From assembly GCA_937920335.1 (NCBI GenBank), contig CALGUT010000541.1, positions 1 through 7,770 of the forward strand: DNA of 7,770 bases. The letters run 5' to 3'. The position numbers were made by a program, and so were the translations under genes. The notes under the pieces are model-generated. The model searched no databases, was not told the DNA's origin, and worked only from the letters and a program-made list of their open reading frames with translations. This stretch comes from an uncultured Opitutales bacterium (GTDB taxonomy: Bacteria > Verrucomicrobiota > Verrucomicrobiia > Opitutales > UBA2995). Positions 1-7,269 of this stretch are shown here, one piece after another (within the stretch, counting starts at the first letter, position 1; the number at the start of each line of letters is the position of its first letter).

Positions 1-874
1 TATCCGACATAAAGAATACAAATGTGTTATCAGCCACTCCTGCATCCTCGAGCGAATCAAGCACACGACCGATCGCCCGATCCAGGGCCGTTACGACCGC
101 CGCATATCGTTTAACCGGATCCGCTTCGTCCGGCGACCATCCATAGAGTTCAAAGGCCCAATCGGGTGCCTGGTAATTATTGGGCTCGCCCGGCTTCTTA
201 TTCCTAACACTCGGGAAATGAGGGGCATTGAACGGCAAGTAACAAAACCAGGGACTTTCGTGCTTCGATTGTCGCTCAATAAAACCGATCGCAGCATCGG
301 CAAAGATATCCGTTGCGTATTCTCCTTCTCGATACAGTTCATCCACGCCTTTATACAAATCGTGTCTCATACGATAGTTATGAGTGTAGTAATCCATATT
401 ACCTGATGCGTGCCCCAAGAATTCATCAAATCCCCGTTCAGTTGGACGAGACCCTTCGGCAAAGCCAATATTCCATTTACCAAAACAGCCGGTCACATAA
501 GGCGTCGGCGCGGCCTTTAAGACCTGTGAAATTAATACTTCCGAATGATCGAGTCCGACTCCGTAGTTGCCCTCCAGGCCGGATAATTGTTCTAACAATC
601 CATGCCGTTGCGGAATCCGCCCCGTTAATAAGCAAGCGCGTGATACCGTGCACGTAGGAGATGCGGTATAAAAACTGGTGAGTCGTGTACCTTCTTCTGC
701 GAGTTGATCCAGACGGGGTGCAATGATCTCGGATGCTGCGTTGTAAACCAGCAAATCTCCATAACCAAGGTTATCAGCTGTGATGATCAATATATTCGGT
801 CGCTCCGAATCGGCCGCCGTCAGATAGCTAAGACTCAGCGAAAGAGTCGCAACGAATATCAATACGGGACGCAT
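1..874 (-). CDS. S1-type sulfatase, exported, 3' end cut by window edge
   Basis: The first 291 residues of a formylglycine-type sulfatase (alkaline phosphatase superfamily), likely removing sulfate esters from a carbohydrate outside the cytoplasm. Residues 1-21 look like a Sec signal peptide ending TAA. Recognisable blocks follow: TADNLGYGD (32-40), CTVSR (75-79) followed by LLTGR, GKWNIG (132-137), RGFDEF (147-152), DYYTH (161-165), PFNAPHFP (214-221), and FFMSD at the cut end, where the next metal ligands would lie. Family members are usually 450-600 residues, so about 40% or more is missing. Three key positions differ from the usual family pattern: DD is DN (N35), CxPSR is CTVSR (V77), and GKWH is GKWN (N135). 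Cys75 and Lys133 are kept. The gene starts 9 bases after the amidohydrolase stop and is probably co-transcribed with it. ATG 874 is preferred; GTG 877 is an alternative, with no strong ribosome site for either. The family is certain; activity and substrate are not. Confidence 0.93.
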   Translation of the reverse strand, partial: MRPVLIFVATLSLSLSYLTAADSERPNILIITADNLGYGDLLVYNAASEIIAPRLDQLAEEGTRLTSFYTASPTCTVSRACLLTGRIPQRHGLLEQLSGLEGNYGVGLDHSEVLISQVLKAAPTPYVTGCFGKWNIGFAEGSRPTERGFDEFLGHASGNMDYYTHNYRMRHDLYKGVDELYREGEYATDIFADAAIGFIERQSKHESPWFCYLPFNAPHFPSVRNKKPGEPNNYQAPDWAFELYGWSPDEADPVKRYAAVVTALDRAIGRVLDSLEDAGVADNTFVFFMSD

Positions 875-883
875 CACTCGTAA

Positions 884-1822
884 CTAGGCAATCTGAATAA
901 TTCTCCGAGTGTTCTTGGAGAATATTTTTTCCAGAATCACTGGGTTTGACGCATACTTTCGCACATTTTCGATTTGTCCCGACCCCTTACAAGTTTCCCC
1001 TTCGCCTTCTATATCCGGGCAATCGGTCCCCAGGCACAGTTTATCCTGATGTCGTTCCAGAAAGGCAACGGCATGTTCCGGATCACGATCCAGAGCATTC
1101 TTGCCCGAGCCAGCTGAAAGGTCTCCATACATATTCGGATAGTCACTCAAATACCGATCGGTCAATCCACCGGCAGTCACCGGACCCGTTGGATACATAA
1201 CCTCCTGCTCGTGCTTCGCATCAATATTTCCCCACCAGGTTTGCGCATGACCGATAAAATTCACCTTGGGAAAACGCGTCAGAATTTTGTGGAAACGCTC
1301 AAACCCATGATTATACATGCCATGCTGAAAGTGAATGAGCACCGGAACCTGGTATTCGTTCGCTAGCTCGTAAACGCGAATCATCGGTTCTGAATCGCAG
1401 TCGATATTGAACTTCATCTCACCAATTCCAACCGCTCCCTTGTTGAGCCACGTCTCCATCGTATCGATCGCTCCATCGGTATCAGGCACTTCGCAGCAGA
1501 AATAAACAAACTTGTCCGGGTGTTCCTGTGTCAGCTCATAAGCCGATTGCGTAACAGATATATTGGCTGCAAGGCCGTTCGATTCACCGAAATGGGTAGA
1601 TTCGACATTCAGATAAGAACCGGCCGGTAACAGCACCGAGCGGGTTACTCCCATACGTTCCTGATGCGAAATAAAGTCCGGATTGCTCCGGTTCACATAA
1701 TTAAGGTGCTGGTGAATATCGATCACCTCTTCCTTCGTTTTCCTTGAGCAGCCTTGGGAAATGGCCAAGCTGGCCAATCCACATGCAGCAGTGATTGCAA
1801 ATTTTCTTCTTCCTATCAACAT
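884..1822 (-). CDS. Tat-exported metal-dependent amidohydrolase (amidohydrolase_2 family)
   Basis: A 312-residue protein of the amidohydrolase-related TIM-barrel family (PF04909 type), whose members hydrolyse or decarboxylate small cyclic or acidic compounds using a bound metal. Visible metal-site elements in order are DIHQH (35-39), a strand with E135 and K137, HFQHG starting at H164, GHAQTWWG with H192, and GTDCPD with D267, the usual last-strand aspartate. The N terminus has a twin-arginine motif (RRKF, 5-8), a hydrophobic stretch, and Cys25 in a poor lipobox (SQGC). Export by Tat therefore looks likely; lipid anchoring is less sure. Export is uncommon in this family but frequent in PVC bacteria. 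The Tat motif fixes the start at 1822, although no Shine-Dalgarno sequence precedes it. It lies upstream of the sulfatase on the same strand and 9 bases from the divergent cytochrome gene. Substrate unknown; a lactonase-like or sugar-acid role would suit the context but is inference. Confidence 0.88.
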   Translation of the reverse strand: MLIGRRKFAITAACGLASLAISQGCSRKTKEEVIDIHQHLNYVNRSNPDFISHQERMGVTRSVLLPAGSYLNVESTHFGESNGLAANISVTQSAYELTQEHPDKFVYFCCEVPDTDGAIDTMETWLNKGAVGIGEMKFNIDCDSEPMIRVYELANEYQVPVLIHFQHGMYNHGFERFHKILTRFPKVNFIGHAQTWWGNIDAKHEQEVMYPTGPVTAGGLTDRYLSDYPNMYGDLSAGSGKNALDRDPEHAVAFLERHQDKLCLGTDCPDIEGEGETCKGSGQIENVRKYASNPVILEKIFSKNTRRIIQIA

Positions 1823-1900
1823 GGCAATTCAGTGATCAAAAAACACCGCCACTTTTTTCGCCAGTCTTTTTCATCGTTTCCCGTAAAACCCAGTCTGCAA
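1823..1900. promoter_or_regulatory. Presumed divergent promoter region between amidohydrolase and cytochrome genes
   Basis: The two back-to-back genes leave only 1823-1831 as strictly non-coding DNA if the GTG start at 1832 is right, so at least one promoter must lie inside a neighbouring coding sequence. The stretch just right of the gap is rich in homopolymer tracts: six A at 1838-1843, six T at 1853-1858 and five T at 1867-1871. That suits a promoter for the minus-strand pair. I could not pick a convincing -35/-10 pair on either strand. The call rests on gene arrangement and not on a motif. Confidence 0.25.
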
Positions 1901-4603
1901 TGGGGAATACGCCATCTCAAACGACTCCCTGCTCTCAGCTTTCTAATCATTGCTTCGACCAGCAGTCATGGACAGGAACCTCAAATTGATCCGGCTCAAC
2001 TCCCCCGCATCCCCGCGACAGAACCAGCCGACGTATTGGACACCTTCGAAATACGCCCGGGTTTTCAACTTAAACTAGCGGCCCACGAACCCGACGTGGT
2101 TGACCCGATTGCCATAGCGTTCGACGAAGATGGCGGACTTTATATCATCGAGATGCGGGGTTACTCCGAGCGTCGTGAAGAAGCCCTTGGCCGCATCCGT
2201 TATTTGGAGGATGAAGATGGTGATGGACGATTCGAGCGTTCGACTATTTTCAAAGACAATCTAAAATGGCCCACCGGAATCGTCTGCTACAAAGGTGGTG
2301 TCTTCGTAGGAGCAACCCCTGATCTCTATTATTTCAAAGACACTGATGGCGACCGAGTAAGCGACGAAGAACGACTCATCTTCACGGGCTTCGGAAGCGG
2401 TAAACCAGAACTCAATATGCAGGCCCTCTTTAACAGTTTCCGTTGGGGACCCGACAATCGCATCTGGGGTGCGACGGCCGCTAATGGAGGAACTGTTAGT
2501 AAACCAGGCGATCCTTCTTTTGAACCTGTTCCTATCCGCGGCGCCGACTTTTCATTCGATCCAGAAACCCTGGACTTTCGTGCTGAGAACGGAACTGCCC
2601 AGTATGGAATGAGCTTTGATTCATTAGGTCGACGCTTCGTCTGTAGCAACTCGCACCACGCGCAATGGGTGGCTTACGAACGCAATCAAGTCCTATTAAA
2701 CCCCTACTACGATCTACCACCAGCATTGATCGATATTCCCAATGATGGTGCTGCTGCCCCCGTTTTCAGAATCAGCGACGATGAACCGTGGCGGGTTGTT
2801 CGCACCCGTTGGCGTGTATCCGGAGTAGTTAAAGGCATGATTGAAGGAGGCGGACGGGTATCGGGCTACTTTACATCGGCCACCGGTATCCATGTTTACT
2901 GGGGCGACGCTTACGATCGTGATTTTAAAAACAACCTATTCGTCGGCGACGTAGGAAGTAATCTGGTCCACCGAAAACTTCTCAAAGCATCTCCCGGCCA
3001 AGTTCAACCATTAGCCATCAGGGCCGAAGACGAACAAGACACCGAGTTTCTTCGCAGCCACGACAATTGGTTCCGGCCCGCTAGTTTTGCGACCGGTCCG
3101 GACGGCTGTCTCTATATTTGCGATATGTATCGCGAGGTTATCGAACACCCCTGGTCCCTACCAAAGGGAATCAAGAAACACCTCGACCTCAATAGCGGCT
3201 TTGACCGAGGCCGCATCTACCGTGTCGAACCTGAGGGCTTCAAGCGCACACCGATTCCGAAACTCTCGCAAGCGAGCGACTCTGAACTCTTGGAACTGGC
3301 GAGTAATAACAGTGGAGATTGGCATCAGACCACTGCCAGACGTCTTCTGTTCGAGCGTGGCAAGACCGTGGCTCCGAAAGCACTTCAGCAACCCTTCCCC
3401 GCCCAACTTGCCAGCGAAACTTCGCTCGTTGATCAACTGAATGAGTGGAAGAATGACCCCTGGCTGGAAGCGACTATTCTCAATTCACTACGTAATGGGG
3501 ATGAAATTCTGGCCGCCTGGAAACAAGCTCAGGTATCCGCCTCTCCTTCATTTGAAGTTGCTCTGGCCAAGCTGTCGGGTCGCACTACAGATTGGAGTGT
3601 CGTGGAAGCTGCCCTCAATCAGTTAACGCGCAAAGAGCTATCCCATCAATTGATCAATACGTTGACCGCGCTTAAAGAAGGTATTCTCTACGCGAACGGT
3701 AACTGGAGTAGCTTCGAGGCGATCAATAGTCTCTCAGAACTTTACCAAAAAACCGGTAAACTCGCCGCAGACTCCAAAGCCAACGATCAACACCGAATCC
3801 TTGCACTCAAAATCTTAAGCCTTCAAACGGGAAGTTCCAGCGAGTCGTTGCGCAAGGCGATCGTAACAGATCGCTCTTCAAGTGTTTCTTTGGCAACCGA
3901 GGCAGCAAGCGGCATTGAAGACATAGCCTTTCTCGTTTCGCACCTCGGCAACCTTCCACCTCAATCACGGAACTCAATTATTTCTCGTATCAACACGACC
4001 ACACTAGGAGCGCAGCATGTGCTGGAAGCCATTCAATCCGGGTCGATAGACCTAAAAACCGTACCCGCTGATACGATACAAAAACTTCGTAACCACAAGG
4101 ACACAATAGTCGCCAAACGAGCCGAACAGGTTTTACCACGAATAGAAGACCGCTCCGATGTCATAGCACGTTACCAACCAGCACTAAGCATGAGCGGTAA
4201 TCAGGCAAATGGGCAAACGGTATTTGAACAGACCTGCCTCACCTGCCATCAAACTCACGATGGTCGAGGATTCGCTTTCGGTCCTTCAATCACGACCTTC
4301 AAAACGGCAGGTAAAGATTCCCTATTGGGCAACATCCTGGACCCCAACAAAGAAGTCGCACCTCAGTTTCAAGCCTTCGAATTTAACCTAAATAGTGGTA
4401 AAAGTTTTACCGCAATGATCGACTCAGAAGACACCCGCAACGTCACCCTTCTTCTCCCGGGTGGGATCCGCAAATCCTTTCCCCGAACAGAAGTAAAAAG
4501 CATGAAAGGCTTGGGAAGCTCTTTGATGCCAGAGGGACTCGAACATGCCATAACGCCAGAACAAATGTCCGACTTATTGGCCTACCTCACTCAAACGCCC
4601 TGA
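1832..4603 (+). CDS. PVC-type exported beta-propeller dehydrogenase-like protein with C-terminal single-haem cytochrome domain
   Basis: About 923 residues. A signal peptide (hydrophobic LSFLIIAS, cleavage near SHGQ/E, about residue 48) precedes a beta-propeller at about 60-465 of the 'membrane-bound dehydrogenase' type seen in Pirellula and Verrucomicrobium. It contains calcium-loop-like stretches DEDGDG (127-132) and DTDGD (170-174). A helical, HEAT-like region spans about 475-780. The C-terminal domain (about 790-923) has the haem site CLTCH (C802, C805, H806) and a late SLMPEGLE block whose M899 is a candidate axial ligand. By analogy it oxidises a sugar or alcohol in the periplasm and passes electrons to the haem; substrate and cofactor are unknown. 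The start is uncertain: there is no in-frame ATG upstream of the signal. GTG 1832 avoids overlap with the divergent amidohydrolase but gives a long leader; TTG 1754 would overlap that gene by 69 bases; CTG 1895 would give a neat 27-residue signal. The family call is firm. Confidence 0.9.
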   Translation: MIKKHRHFFRQSFSSFPVKPSLQWGIRHLKRLPALSFLIIASTSSHGQEPQIDPAQLPRIPATEPADVLDTFEIRPGFQLKLAAHEPDVVDPIAIAFDEDGGLYIIEMRGYSERREEALGRIRYLEDEDGDGRFERSTIFKDNLKWPTGIVCYKGGVFVGATPDLYYFKDTDGDRVSDEERLIFTGFGSGKPELNMQALFNSFRWGPDNRIWGATAANGGTVSKPGDPSFEPVPIRGADFSFDPETLDFRAENGTAQYGMSFDSLGRRFVCSNSHHAQWVAYERNQVLLNPYYDLPPALIDIPNDGAAAPVFRISDDEPWRVVRTRWRVSGVVKGMIEGGGRVSGYFTSATGIHVYWGDAYDRDFKNNLFVGDVGSNLVHRKLLKASPGQVQPLAIRAEDEQDTEFLRSHDNWFRPASFATGPDGCLYICDMYREVIEHPWSLPKGIKKHLDLNSGFDRGRIYRVEPEGFKRTPIPKLSQASDSELLELASNNSGDWHQTTARRLLFERGKTVAPKALQQPFPAQLASETSLVDQLNEWKNDPWLEATILNSLRNGDEILAAWKQAQVSASPSFEVALAKLSGRTTDWSVVEAALNQLTRKELSHQLINTLTALKEGILYANGNWSSFEAINSLSELYQKTGKLAADSKANDQHRILALKILSLQTGSSSESLRKAIVTDRSSSVSLATEAASGIEDIAFLVSHLGNLPPQSRNSIISRINTTTLGAQHVLEAIQSGSIDLKTVPADTIQKLRNHKDTIVAKRAEQVLPRIEDRSDVIARYQPALSMSGNQANGQTVFEQTCLTCHQTHDGRGFAFGPSITTFKTAGKDSLLGNILDPNKEVAPQFQAFEFNLNSGKSFTAMIDSEDTRNVTLLLPGGIRKSFPRTEVKSMKGLGSSLMPEGLEHAITPEQMSDLLAYLTQTP

Positions 4604-4626
4604 GTAACAGGCAACCGGGGAGCACT

Positions 4627-5520
4627 TTAGAAATTTTCAGGAACCGCAGCCGAGCAGGATGCGGGTGTGCCGTCTGATTCTTTGAAAATCCCGAAGTATT
4701 CGTCTTTCGAGATGATCGAGTTATCACTCGTACGATAGTGGTATTGCAGAGCACGTCTTCGATTGGGTGAGCTATTTGCAGGAGTCTGATGTGGCAGGTT
4801 TCCATGGAATATAAGTATGCCGCCGGCTTTGAGTTCTATGGGAGTAGCGGATGCCGGATCAATCCGTCCCGGAACAATTTCACAATCAAAGGTGTGGTGA
4901 TGCCGTAACGGACCGAGCAGGTGCCCCCCTTCTAGGACATGCATACAACCATTACTAACCGTTGCATCATCCAGGGCGATCCAGGTTCCCAGAACCTTGT
5001 TCATATCCTCAATGGCAAAGTAGGCATTATCCTGATGCCAAGGTTTCTCTACGCCTCCCGTGGGCGGTTTTACTAATGCCATAGACTGGTACAGCTCAAC
5101 TGACAAACCCAGTAAACTCTTAACCACACCTTGAATCCTTGGATGCGAGGAACAAATCGATTTGAAGATAGCTGCCTCGTTTTCGAAACTCATGGTCTTC
5201 CTTACAGCAAGCTCCAACTCATCCAGCTTATTCGGATCCGGATCATACCCTGGTTCCAGCTGCACGAAACACTCACTGGATTTTGAACGAAATGTTGCCC
5301 CTGAATGACTCGACGAATCGCTGCTTCTCGGTTTGTACTCCGCCACCTCTTCATTGAATGCAAATGAGCGGACAATGTCCGATAAGCCCTGACGCGCTTC
5401 CGCGATCTCTTCGGGGCTCAACGCATTTTCGAATACTAAGTACCCATCTTCCTTAAAAGCAGCCAATTGGTCATCACTTAGTGAAGTCGGACAATCTAAA
5501 TGCGAAGTAATCAATGACAT
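4627..5520 (-). CDS. Phytanoyl-CoA dioxygenase (PhyH) family Fe(II)/2-oxoglutarate oxygenase
   Basis: A 297-residue non-haem iron oxygenase of the PhyH family, expected to hydroxylate a small molecule using 2-oxoglutarate and O2. The N-terminal block resembling 'FKEDGYLVFENALSPEEI' (22-39) is typical. The iron site is visible as WHQD (H162, D164), with the distal histidine most likely H244 in LPHQTPAN, followed by an RRRALQYHY block (254-262) whose arginines would bind 2-oxoglutarate. A serine-rich stretch at about 66-82 (SSDSSSHSG) is probably a flexible loop. There is no signal peptide, so it is cytoplasmic, unlike almost all its neighbours. It converges on the cytochrome gene with 23 bases between stops and diverges from the DUF1080 gene. 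ATG 5520 has no Shine-Dalgarno sequence in front of it. Members act on lipids, amino acids, ectoine and other substrates; nothing here identifies which. Confidence 0.9.
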   Translation of the reverse strand: MSLITSHLDCPTSLSDDQLAAFKEDGYLVFENALSPEEIAEARQGLSDIVRSFAFNEEVAEYKPRSSDSSSHSGATFRSKSSECFVQLEPGYDPDPNKLDELELAVRKTMSFENEAAIFKSICSSHPRIQGVVKSLLGLSVELYQSMALVKPPTGGVEKPWHQDNAYFAIEDMNKVLGTWIALDDATVSNGCMHVLEGGHLLGPLRHHHTFDCEIVPGRIDPASATPIELKAGGILIFHGNLPHQTPANSSPNRRRALQYHYRTSDNSIISKDEYFGIFKESDGTPASCSAAVPENF

Positions 5521-5593
5521 CCAAACTTCGTAGCACGCCTAATTCACCAAGGTCGATTCCGAAAACTATCTATACGTAAAGCTGGAACGATAG
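5521..5593. promoter_or_regulatory. Divergent intergenic region between PhyH and DUF1080 genes
   Basis: A gap of 73 bases between two divergently read genes, so it should hold promoters for both. On the plus strand TTCACC (5544-5549) followed by TATCTA (5568-5573) has an acceptable 18-base spacing, but each box matches the sigma-70 consensus poorly. No inverted repeat that would suggest an operator was found. If the DUF1080 gene really starts at 5684, the regulatory region extends to 163 bases. Confidence 0.25.
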
Positions 5594-6289
5594 ATGAGCG
5601 TACTAATTCCAGTCTTAAAGCTCGAAAGAACGTTCATCCTCTATCATAAACCTAAAACGAATCTCTATCCATCACTCAATATTTTGAAAATCACATTTAT
5701 CCTATTTCCTGTCCTGTTAGCACTCGGCTGCACAGCAAAAAGTCCCACTAACGATTGGGTCGATCTTTTCGACGGCAACACACTCGACGGTTGGACCCCT
5801 AACTTTGACGATCAACAGATCGCAGTTAAGGACGGAGTCATCGAAATGATGTCCGTAAAAAAGAATCTGTGGCTAGTGCACAACGAAGTCTTCACTGATT
5901 TCGAACTCGAGATTGAAATCAAGGCACCTCTGGAGAACTACAACACCGGTGTCGCCTTTCGCTGTGACGAAATCCCAGTAGGTTACCAATGTGAGATATT
6001 TGACCGGCAATCGGGATCACTCTATGCGATTAAGAAGGGGTGGATATTCCCACCCAGCAAAGCCGAACTGGAAAGTTTCTACGCCATTTCCAAAGACAGT
6101 TACAAACCGGGTGCCTGGAATCACTACCGCATCCGCTGCGTCGGCGATCACATCCAAATCTGGGTCAACGGACACCTGACCACTGATGTTAAAGACACTA
6201 CTTTTAAAGAGGGACGTGTCGCCATCCAACACCATGGAAGAGGCGACGTTCATTACTTCCGCAACATCAAAATCCGGCCGACTCCGTGA
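5594..6289 (+). CDS. DUF1080 / 3-keto-disaccharide hydrolase-like lipoprotein
   Basis: A protein of the DUF1080 family (PF06439, 3-keto-disaccharide hydrolase), a concanavalin-like beta-sandwich; characterised relatives cleave 3-keto-glycosides. Family blocks in order, numbered from ATG 5594, are LFDGNTLDGW (58-67), NTGVAFR (117-123), GYQCEIFD (130-137), WNHYRIR (175-181), IWVNG (189-193), and a closing AIQHHGRGDVHYFRNIKI (210-227). The hydrophobic stretch ITFILFPVLLALGC with Cys46 marks a lipoprotein signal, so the protein should be anchored in a membrane facing the periplasm or outside. The 231-residue version has an awkward 30-residue polar extension before the signal. TTG 5684 would give a compact 16-residue lipoprotein signal and a 201-residue protein, and may be the true start. 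ATG 5594 has a weak GGA-type ribosome site. The family is clear; enzyme activity is inferred. Confidence 0.88.
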   Translation: MSVLIPVLKLERTFILYHKPKTNLYPSLNILKITFILFPVLLALGCTAKSPTNDWVDLFDGNTLDGWTPNFDDQQIAVKDGVIEMMSVKKNLWLVHNEVFTDFELEIEIKAPLENYNTGVAFRCDEIPVGYQCEIFDRQSGSLYAIKKGWIFPPSKAELESFYAISKDSYKPGAWNHYRIRCVGDHIQIWVNGHLTTDVKDTTFKEGRVAIQHHGRGDVHYFRNIKIRPTP

Positions 6290-6306
6290 GCTGACTTTCC
6301 AGGCAG

Positions 6307-7212
6307 CTACAGTGTTACATCTTCAATACGGCGATACCCTTTCACCGTAAGATCCCCACTCCGGTTCACCTCAAGAATCGCATAGCTGTTATTCTCGGGA
6401 CCGCTGTTATCAACCACCGCCTTCATCGTATAATAATGGATTCCGTTGATCTCGTGGTGACCGCCTTTGTGCTGGTGACCGTGAAATACAGCCAACACTT
6501 TCTTCGAAGCCTCTAGTACCTTCCGAACCGCAGCTGCATTTTTGATCTGATGCTCAATCGTTTGCTCCGAATCCAATAATTGGTGTACGAAAACCAGAGT
6601 TGGTTGGTCCGTTGCCTCTAGATCAGCCGCAAGCCATGACAACTGCTCTTCGGGAATGAAGGTATCTTTCCAGTCAAAATTCCCCTTATCGTAAGCCACA
6701 CCGTCCTGCCGAAAGGTGGCATCCAATACCACGAAGTGATACCCTTCTTTATCAAATGAGTAATACGTGGCTTGGGGATCAACACCTGTATTCTCGATTG
6801 CTCCGAGAAATTGCTTCTTGCTGATACTATCGATATCGTGATTCCCCAGCACATGGTAGCGCGGTCCTTTAAACTGAGCATAGACCGCTTCCAAATCATG
6901 GACGTACTGCAGGGTCCGCGATTCAACAGGTTCTGAGTCCTCATCCTTGAAGTCACCAATGTGGACCATAAAGTCCACCTGCTCCTCATTCATTTTCTCC
7001 ACACACTCCTGGAACTTGGAAATCGACTCCTTGTAAAAACGAATTCCAGCCGGTGGCCGATCGGCGTAATGCGTATCACTGACGAGTCCGATTCTGAGAA
7101 CGGGCCCGTTAGACGGTTTACATCCGGCAAGCGCTCCAACAGTTCCAACCACTGCAGTTCCAGCGCAGGCTTTTAAAAAGGTTTTTCGAGAGAGAGTCCA
7201 AGTAGGCTTCAT
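6307..7212 (-). CDS. Exported calcineurin-like metallophosphoesterase, Tat-like lipoprotein
   Basis: A 301-residue calcineurin-like phosphoesterase with a two-metal site, expected to hydrolyse phosphomonoesters or phosphodiesters outside the cytoplasm. The full signature is present: SDTHY (D46, H48), IGD (D87), GNHD (N124, H125), FVH (H210) and GHQH (H246, H248). Its general plan resembles CpdA-like or purple-phosphatase-like exported enzymes. The N terminus reads SRKTFLK (8-14), a Tat-type motif in which the second arginine is lysine, followed by a hydrophobic run and lipobox LAGC with Cys31. It is therefore probably a lipoprotein; whether it uses Tat or Sec is open. Start 7212 is fixed by the signal, with no Shine-Dalgarno sequence visible. 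The gene converges on the DUF1080 gene (17 bases between stops) and lies 118 bases downstream of the isomerase-like gene on the same strand. Substrate unknown. Confidence 0.92.
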   Translation of the reverse strand: MKPTWTLSRKTFLKACAGTAVVGTVGALAGCKPSNGPVLRIGLVSDTHYADRPPAGIRFYKESISKFQECVEKMNEEQVDFMVHIGDFKDEDSEPVESRTLQYVHDLEAVYAQFKGPRYHVLGNHDIDSISKKQFLGAIENTGVDPQATYYSFDKEGYHFVVLDATFRQDGVAYDKGNFDWKDTFIPEEQLSWLAADLEATDQPTLVFVHQLLDSEQTIEHQIKNAAAVRKVLEASKKVLAVFHGHQHKGGHHEINGIHYYTMKAVVDNSGPENNSYAILEVNRSGDLTVKGYRRIEDVTL

Positions 7213-7269
7213 AGCGTTTATTTGATTCTATGCCTTACTTTGTCCATCCCTTTCCTTCGGTCAATATAT

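Noticed and set aside
313..657. 114-codon plus-strand open frame over the sulfatase
   Set aside because: Lies wholly antisense to a well-conserved sulfatase, with no recognisable domain or signal; a shadow.
1838..1871. A and T tracts as phased intrinsic DNA bend
   Set aside because: Tract centres are about 15 and 13.5 bases apart, not near a helical repeat, so no regular curvature is expected.
2329..2649. 106-codon minus-strand open frame over the cytochrome gene
   Set aside because: Antisense to conserved propeller sequence, arginine- and serine-rich composition typical of a shadow frame.
4604..4626. Possible bidirectional terminator between the convergent cytochrome and PhyH genes
   Set aside because: The 23 bases contain no stem of useful length and no T run.
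6289..6308. Inverted repeat AGCTG...CAGCT between the convergent stops at 6289 and 6307
   Set aside because: Only a 5-base stem with a 10-base loop and no T tract; well within chance.
6618..6989. 123-codon minus-strand frame inside the phosphoesterase
   Set aside because: Same strand, shifted frame of a gene with a complete catalytic signature; no sign of a real frameshift.
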